Both the position numbers and the translations under genes were made by a program. Of a stretch of DNA of 10,381 bases, positions 6,634-10,381 are shown piece after piece. The DNA lies in contig NZ_JAUSCC010000040.1 in the NCBI RefSeq assembly GCF_030651745.1, positions 1 to 10,381 on the forward strand, written 5' to 3'. The stretch comes from Methylophaga sp. GTDB lineage: Bacteria > Pseudomonadota > Gammaproteobacteria > Nitrosococcales > Methylophagaceae. The notes under the pieces are model-generated. The model was not told the DNA's origin. It searched no databases and saw only the letters and a list, made by a program, of their open reading frames with translations. Within the stretch, counting starts at the first letter, position 1. Each line of letters begins with the position of its first letter.

Positions 6634-7894
6634 GACTGATATGGATATCAATAAGGTTGAGCAGACGTTGGCTGGCTCCCTTACTTTGTTCAATTAATTG
6701 CCTGCCAGCATCGCCCATTTCAGCGCGATGTTGTGGAGCGTTTAATAAATCAATCACCGCATCCGCTAGTTGCTCCGGGTTTTTGACTTCAATGGCTGCA
6801 TTATGCTCAAGAAACTGTTTGGTCACTTCGAGAAAATTAAAGTAATGCGGACCTGTAATAACCGGTCTGGACAGGGCTGCCGGTTCTAATAGATTGTGAC
6901 CACCATGAGCAACCAGACTACCTCCGACAAAAGCGACATCAGCGGTGCCGTAGAAAATGGACAGCTCACCCATGGTGTCGACAACCATGGCCTGAACCTG
7001 GCTGTTACAGGGCTTACCTTCACTTCTGCGCAGCGTATTCAATCCTGCACGACGACATAATGCGGCTACCCGGTCAAAACGTTCTGGATGGCGGGGTACA
7101 ATAATCAACAGTAAATCACGAAACTGACTGCGAATTTTGCGGGCCGCATCAATGATTTGTTCTTCTTCACCTTCATGAGTGCTTGCAGCGATAAATACAG
7201 GACGGTTACCCCATAAGGCCCGAATAGACTCAGCGCGTTCAATGGCGCTGGCTGGTAAGGTTATTTCATATTTCAGATTTCCAACCACATGCACTTTTTC
7301 TTTGGATGCACCTAATTGCAGGAATCGTTCACGATCGCTATGAGTTTGAGTCGCAATCAATGGCAAGCTCTGGAGCATTTGTCGGGATAGCTGGCTAAAT
7401 TTTTGGTAGCCACGTGCACTTCGGGCAGAAAGTCTCGCATTCGCAATAACTATCGGTATGGACTGTTTTGCGCACTGCATAATCAGATTAGGCCAAAGCT
7501 CTGTTTCCATAATGATGCCAAACTGAGGTCGCATAGCCTTTAAGAAGCGTTTAACAGCAAACGGTAAATCATATGGTAAGTAGACATGCAGTACCTTCTC
7601 AGCAAACAGCGTTTTAACGCGCGCGCTACCAGTCGGTGTCATTGTAGTTATGAGAATTTTGTGGGCAGGATAACGTTGCTGTAATCCTTCAACCAATGGC
7701 CGGCAGGCTTCAGCTTCGCCTACCGATACAGCGTGAACCCAGATGAGTTTTTGTTCGGACTTTCGCGGCGCAATAAACCCGAAACGTTCATTCCAACGCT
7801 TAAAGTAATCCGGAGCCTTAAGCCCTCGCCAGATTAATCTCATCACGATAAGTGGCGTAGCAAGATAGAATAAAATTGAGTAAAAAACTTTCAA
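6620..7894 (-). CDS. waaA: 3-deoxy-D-manno-octulosonic acid (Kdo) transferase WaaA (KdtA)
   Basis: A 424-residue GT-B glycosyltransferase that moves Kdo from CMP-Kdo to lipid IVA at the cytoplasmic face of the inner membrane. Residues about 3-22 form the membrane anchor. The N-terminal domain has VHAVSVGE with the expected catalytic Glu60, TTMTPTGS at 83-90 and METELWPN at 129-136. The C-terminal donor domain has IVPRHPERF at 265-273 and the GGSLVAHGGHNLLEPAA region at 324-340. Length and sequence match E. coli WaaA (425 residues) almost end to end. The start is a TTG at 7894 (MKVFYSILFYLATPL), which aligns with the E. coli N-terminus and has GAG seven to nine bases upstream. The next ATG would remove the anchor. 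Whether it adds one or two Kdo units cannot be read from the sequence. Confidence 0.95.
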   Translation of the reverse strand: MKVFYSILFYLATPLIVMRLIWRGLKAPDYFKRWNERFGFIAPRKSEQKLIWVHAVSVGEAEACRPLVEGLQQRYPAHKILITTMTPTGSARVKTLFAEKVLHVYLPYDLPFAVKRFLKAMRPQFGIIMETELWPNLIMQCAKQSIPIVIANARLSARSARGYQKFSQLSRQMLQSLPLIATQTHSDRERFLQLGASKEKVHVVGNLKYEITLPASAIERAESIRALWGNRPVFIAASTHEGEEEQIIDAARKIRSQFRDLLLIIVPRHPERFDRVAALCRRAGLNTLRRSEGKPCNSQVQAMVVDTMGELSIFYGTADVAFVGGSLVAHGGHNLLEPAALSRPVITGPHYFNFLEVTKQFLEHNAAIEVKNPEQLADAVIDLLNAPQHRAEMGDAGRQLIEQSKGASQRLLNLIDIHISHVRR

Positions 7895-7939
7895 ATTGGT
7901 CTCACTGCAGGGAGTTTTTAAAGCTTAAATCGAGTTGGG

Positions 7940-7948
7940 ATGATAGCA
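7940..7948 (-). promoter_or_regulatory. Candidate extended -10 promoter for waaA-tadA
   Basis: On the - strand TGCTATCAT (7948-7940) combines the extended -10 TGN with a hexamer that matches TATAAT at 5 of 6 positions. A TTAACA further upstream is spaced about 20 bases, too far for a good -35, but extended -10 promoters can do without one. Transcription would begin near 7933, giving a leader of roughly 40 bases before the waaA TTG. Consensus match only. Confidence 0.4.
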
Positions 7949-7978
7949 TAGACGCTGTTTTGTATTGTTAATGCACCG

Positions 7979-8887
7979 ATGAAAATTCTTAGTAAAAAAT
8001 TCCTTCACCCTCGCTTCTGGCCTAATTGGCTGGGCTTGTTACTCATGCGGCTTTCGGTCTATTTGCCTAAATCTTTGCAACTATTCGCCGGACGTTGCTT
8101 GGGGCGTTTGATGCGATTATTCATGAAAGATCGTGAACGGGTTGCCAGACGAAATCTTGAATTATGTTTTCCAGATATGAGTCAGCTAGAACGCGAAAAA
8201 TTACTCAGTGAAAATATGTTAACCATGGGCGTGATGCCCATTGAAACGGCTGTCAGTTGGTGGGCCAGCGATAAAAGTCTTGAAAAGCGCGTCGAATATC
8301 ATGGACTTGAACATATTCAAAATGCACTAGCGAAAGGTAAAGGTGTGCTGTTACTGACTGGGCACTTTACCAGTATGGAGTTAGGCGGTCGGCTGATCAT
8401 GCTGAAACAACCTTGTTATGTGATGTTTCGCGAGCTGAAAAGCCCGCTATTCAATGCCGTTATGTTGCAGCAACGTAAACGCCATAGCGAGGGCATCGTG
8501 TTGCAGGCGGATATGCGTGGCATGTTACGGGCATTAAAAAAGAATAAAGTCGTATGGTATGCGCCGGATCAGGATTTTGGGCGCAGAACCAGTGTGTTTG
8601 CAAAGTTTTTTGGTATTAATGCGGCAACTATACCCGCTACGGCACGACTGGCCAAAATGAGTGGGGCAGCGATTGTGCCTTATGTGCCAAGACGTCTAGC
8701 CAATGGCAACTACTCAATCTACATTGGGCCAGCCTGGGAAAATTATCCTACCGATAACGAGATTGCTGATGCACAAAGAGTCAATGATTGGGTGGAAGCT
8801 GAAATAAAAAAATCGCCGGCGCAATATTTCTGGGTGCATCGGCGATTTAAAACGCAGCCTGAAGGCAAGGGTTTATTTTATAAGTAA
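7979..8887 (+). CDS. lpxL: Lipid A biosynthesis lauroyl-type acyltransferase LpxL (HtrB)
   Basis: A 302-residue member of the LpxL/LpxM acyltransferase family, which adds a secondary acyl chain to Kdo-lipid IVA on the inner membrane. The N-terminus (LHPRFWPNWLGLLLMRL, 9-25) is the expected membrane anchor. The catalytic HX4E motif is His129-Glu134 in GHFTSME. Later family blocks are RNLELCFPDMS at 58-68, VVWYAPDQDFG at 191-201 and FWVHRRFKTQPEG at 284-296. It resembles E. coli LpxL more than LpxM. Acyl chain length cannot be judged from sequence. The ATG at 7979 is the only reasonable start, since an in-frame TAG lies at 7949-7951, but no Shine-Dalgarno precedes it. A four-codon frame ATG CAC CGA TGA (7971-7982) overlaps the start. 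It is divergent from waaA and convergent with the next gene. Confidence 0.94.
   Translation: MKILSKKFLHPRFWPNWLGLLLMRLSVYLPKSLQLFAGRCLGRLMRLFMKDRERVARRNLELCFPDMSQLEREKLLSENMLTMGVMPIETAVSWWASDKSLEKRVEYHGLEHIQNALAKGKGVLLLTGHFTSMELGGRLIMLKQPCYVMFRELKSPLFNAVMLQQRKRHSEGIVLQADMRGMLRALKKNKVVWYAPDQDFGRRTSVFAKFFGINAATIPATARLAKMSGAAIVPYVPRRLANGNYSIYIGPAWENYPTDNEIADAQRVNDWVEAEIKKSPAQYFWVHRRFKTQPEGKGLFYK
8806..8848 (-). terminator. Possible intrinsic terminator for the PagL-like gene, inside the 3' end of lpxL
   Basis: Read on the - strand, AAATCGCCG (8848-8840) pairs with CGGCGATTT (8818-8810) and is followed by a run of seven T (8812-8806). The loop is long at 21 bases, with a possible inner three-pair stem (GCA 8821-8823 with TGC 8835-8837). 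It begins about 40 bases past the stop of the - strand gene at 8889. The same bases encode the conserved KKSPAQYFWVHRRFK end of LpxL, so the pairing could be chance. Confidence 0.4.
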
Positions 8888-8888
8888 C

Positions 8889-9374
8889 TCAGCGATTAAA
8901 CGGTGAAAAACTGTAGCTCAGGATCAATGATTCGGAGCCTGGATTGTTTTTAGCCAGGTTAGCATTAGACATGTGATAAAGCGTTAATGCCAAACGCGAT
9001 CCTGGGGCCACCCGGTAACCGATTTCAATGCCAGAACGAAATAAAAAACCACTGCCTAGATCCTGACCATCTCCATCTTCATAGCCAACTACGGCGAGTT
9101 GAGGGGTTAAAATCCATTTCTCTCCGAGGTTGATATCATATCGACCTCCAGCATAAGCCCAATACCCACCGTCGGTATTTGCGCTAACACCGATGGCAGG
9201 AATGATGTTGAAAAATGATTCCTGTGATGCAAAACGATATTCAATGCCTAGCTCCAGCGAGCTGTCTTCAAAAACTTCAAAACTACCTGCGGAAATAGCG
9301 AGTTCTGGAGATTGTGCCTGAACGGAAAAGCAAGTCAGTAATCCTAAAAGTCCAATAATGCCCGGTTTTCTCAT
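8889..9374 (-). CDS. pagL: PagL-like lipid A 3-O-deacylase (outer-membrane acyloxyacyl hydrolase family)
   Basis: A 161-residue precursor with a signal peptide (about 1-20, likely cleavage after VQA) and alternating short beta-strand segments, consistent with a small outer-membrane beta-barrel. The C-terminal block holds the PagL active-site pattern: His134 and Ser136 in YHMSNANL, then Glu148 in PGSESL. The spacing (His to Ser +2, His to Glu +14) matches His126/Ser128/Glu140 of Pseudomonas PagL. Asn137, Asn144 and Gly146 also fit the family pattern. PagL removes the ester-linked acyl chain at position 3 of lipid A. A strong AAGGA ribosome site lies about eight bases before the ATG. It lies next to lpxL, in keeping with a lipid A role. 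It ends in PFNR, not in a terminal Phe, so the usual barrel C-terminal signal is imperfect. Activity is inferred. Confidence 0.85.
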   Translation of the reverse strand: MRKPGIIGLLGLLTCFSVQAQSPELAISAGSFEVFEDSSLELGIEYRFASQESFFNIIPAIGVSANTDGGYWAYAGGRYDINLGEKWILTPQLAVVGYEDGDGQDLGSGFLFRSGIEIGYRVAPGSRLALTLYHMSNANLAKNNPGSESLILSYSFSPFNR

Positions 9375-9449
9375 TTATATTATCCTTTTTAATCTAGCAA
9401 AATCAGTTTATTAGATAACATGATTCAAGCGGTTTGTGAAGTTTTAAAC

Positions 9450-9478
9450 AAAAAAAACCACCCGAAGGTGGTTTTTTT
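9450..9478 (-). terminator. Intrinsic terminator of rplM-rpsI, UUCG tetraloop
   Basis: Read on the - strand the stem CCACC (9471-9467 complement) closes a TTCG loop with a C-G closing pair, then GGTGG, then eight T (A at 9450-9457 on +). Flanking A-T pairs lengthen the stem. C(UUCG)G loops are exceptionally stable. It begins 17 bases past the rpsI stop at 9496. The T run at 9472-9478 means the hairpin could also act on + strand transcription. Confidence 0.92.
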
Positions 9479-9495
9479 GTTCTGAAAACGTTGTA

Positions 9496-9885
9496 TTAAC
9501 GTTTTGAGAATTGTGGTTTCTTACGTGCTTTATGCAGACCAATCTTCTTACGTTCAACGGCACGAGCATCACGAGTGATGAATCCGGCGCTACGTAAGTC
9601 AGTTTTCAGTTCGCTGTTGTATTCAACTAATGCGCGACTGATACCATGACGAATCGCACCAGCCTGGCCATTGTTACCACCGCCGCGAACGGTGATTTTC
9701 AAGTCAACTTTATCAAGCATTTCAACTAATTCAAGTGGCTGACGAACAACCATGCGAGAAGTTTCACGACCGAAGTAATCTTCAAGGCTGCGAGTGTTGA
9801 TAGTAATGTTGCCGCTGCCTGGCTTCATGAATACACGAGCGGTTGAGCTTTTGCGGCGGCCTGTAGCGTAGTAAGAATCTGCCAT
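9496..9885 (-). CDS. rpsI: 30S ribosomal protein S9 (uS9)
   Basis: A 129-residue protein, one short of the usual bacterial 130. It starts with [15 protein letters not shown] (5-19) and has the central [17 protein letters not shown] block at 66-82. It has the basic tail ending KKPQFSKR, whose C-terminal arm contacts tRNA in the ribosomal P site. It lies 12 bases after the rplM stop, with GGAT as a modest ribosome site before the ATG at 9885, and shares the rplM transcript. A strong terminator follows directly. Nothing unusual was seen. Confidence 0.97.
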   Translation of the reverse strand: MADSYYATGRRKSSTARVFMKPGSGNITINTRSLEDYFGRETSRMVVRQPLELVEMLDKVDLKITVRGGGNNGQAGAIRHGISRALVEYNSELKTDLRSAGFITRDARAVERKKIGLHKARKKPQFSKR

Positions 9886-9897
9886 GACGATATCCGA

Positions 9898-10326
9898 TTA
9901 AATTTCCAGCATTTTAGGTTGTTGAGCAGCGTGTGGATGTTCAGTACCAGCATAAACTTTCAGTTTGCTGAACATAGCACGGCCCAGAGGATTTTTAGGC
10001 AACATGCCTTTCACTGCTGTCTGGATAACACGCTCAGGCGCTTTGTCCAGTTGTTTTTCCAGCGAGATAGATTTGATACCACCGATGTGACCTGTGTGGT
10101 GATAGTAAATTTTATCTTTCATTTTGTTACCGGAAACACGCAGTTTCTCAGCGTTAACAACAACAATGTAATCGCCGGTGTCAACGTGAGGTGTGTAGAT
10201 AGCTTTGTGTTTGCCGCGCAGACGGCGAGCGATTTCTGTCGCCATACGGCCCAGAGTTTTGCCATCGGCATCAATTACGAACCAGTCGCGACGAACTTCT
10301 GCTGGTTTTGCACTTAAGGTTTTCAT
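9898..10326 (-). CDS. rplM: 50S ribosomal protein L13 (uL13)
   Basis: A 142-residue protein, the same length as E. coli L13 and similar throughout: [15 protein letters not shown] at the start, [61 protein letters not shown] and the tail [11 protein letters not shown]. It is an early 23S rRNA-binding assembly protein. The ATG at 10326 was chosen by alignment. The frame is open to an ATG at 10356, but those ten extra residues ([10 protein letters not shown]) are not part of the family and would translate the ribosome site. In E. coli, L13 is reported to repress its own operon through the rplM mRNA leader. The promoter is probably outside the window. Confidence 0.97.
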   Translation of the reverse strand: MKTLSAKPAEVRRDWFVIDADGKTLGRMATEIARRLRGKHKAIYTPHVDTGDYIVVVNAEKLRVSGNKMKDKIYYHHTGHIGGIKSISLEKQLDKAPERVIQTAVKGMLPKNPLGRAMFSKLKVYAGTEHPHAAQQPKMLEI

Positions 10327-10360
10327 TCCGCGGGGTGCTCCTGAAAATATACGCATGCGG
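10327..10360 (-). promoter_or_regulatory. rplM leader with distant Shine-Dalgarno and a weak enclosing pairing
   Basis: On the - strand AGGAG (10342-10338) lies 11 bases before the ATG at 10326, a longer gap than usual. CCGC (10360-10357) can pair with GCGG (10331-10328), a four-pair stem that would enclose the ribosome site. The palindrome CGCATGCG is at 10352-10359. The position would suit translational feedback by L13, but the pairing is short and the window ends 55 bases upstream of the start, so this is a suggestion only. Confidence 0.3.
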
Positions 10361-10381
10361 TCAAATAAAGAGGGAGAATGT

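Noticed and set aside
6634..6693. A 20-residue N-terminal extension of TadA
   Set aside because: These bases are waaA codons in another frame, and the E. coli TadA N-terminus aligns from the ATG at 6633.
8889..9374. Reading the PagL-like protein as a lipoprotein because of LLTC at 12-15
   Set aside because: Thr before the Cys does not fit a lipobox, and a normal signal peptidase I site follows at about residue 20.
9391..9399. Extended -10 match (TGCTAGATT, - strand) upstream of the PagL-like gene
   Set aside because: Transcription would start within or next to the AAGGA ribosome site, leaving almost no leader. No paired -35 was found. The true promoter was not identified.
9919..10317. Long open frame of 132 codons on the + strand, antisense to rplM
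   Set aside because: It lies wholly opposite a certain ribosomal protein gene, has no recognisable motif and no ribosome site, and its composition is what the L13 codons produce in reverse.

Overview
The window looks like chromosomal housekeeping DNA from a gammaproteobacterium of moderate G+C (by eye in the mid-40s percent). WaaA, LpxL, TadA, MltF, L13 and S9 all resemble their gammaproteobacterial counterparts. Cytochrome c maturation here uses the ResB/CcsA (System II) route rather than CcmA-H. A Methylophaga/Piscirickettsiaceae-type lineage is a guess from recall, not something the window proves. Coding density is high: no intergenic gap exceeds about 125 bases, and there are no RNA genes, insertion sequences, CRISPR arrays or obvious foreign islands.

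Layout. Positions 77-4623 (+ strand) form a cytochrome c block: dihaem cytochrome c4, ResB, CcsA and DsbA, closed by a strong and probably bidirectional terminator at 4641-4677. A hairpin at 696-733 separates the cytochrome gene from resB. Positions 4683-7894 (- strand) hold waaA, tadA and mltF, read in that order. waaA and tadA overlap by 14 bases; mltF follows and seems to have its own promoter. A divergent 84-base gap leads to lpxL (7979-8887, +), which meets a PagL-like lipid A deacylase gene (8889-9374, -) tail to tail with one base between them. The right end is the ribosomal protein operon rplM-rpsI (- strand, 9496-10326), with a UUCG-capped terminator at 9450-9478.

How the genes fit together. 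In the first block ResB and CcsA would carry haem across the membrane and attach it to apocytochromes such as the c4 next door, while DsbA handles periplasmic thiol oxidation, including the CXXCH cysteines. The centre is an envelope neighbourhood. WaaA adds Kdo to lipid IVA, LpxL adds a secondary acyl chain to the Kdo-bearing precursor, PagL would remove a primary acyl chain at the outer membrane, and MltF cleaves peptidoglycan. TadA (tRNA adenosine deaminase) is a passenger.

I found no convincing new multi-gene system. The points most worth a second look are the lpxL/pagL tail-to-tail pair with a possible pagL terminator inside lpxL coding sequence, the hairpin plus short upstream frame before resB, and several genes that appear to start at TTG or lack a Shine-Dalgarno sequence.
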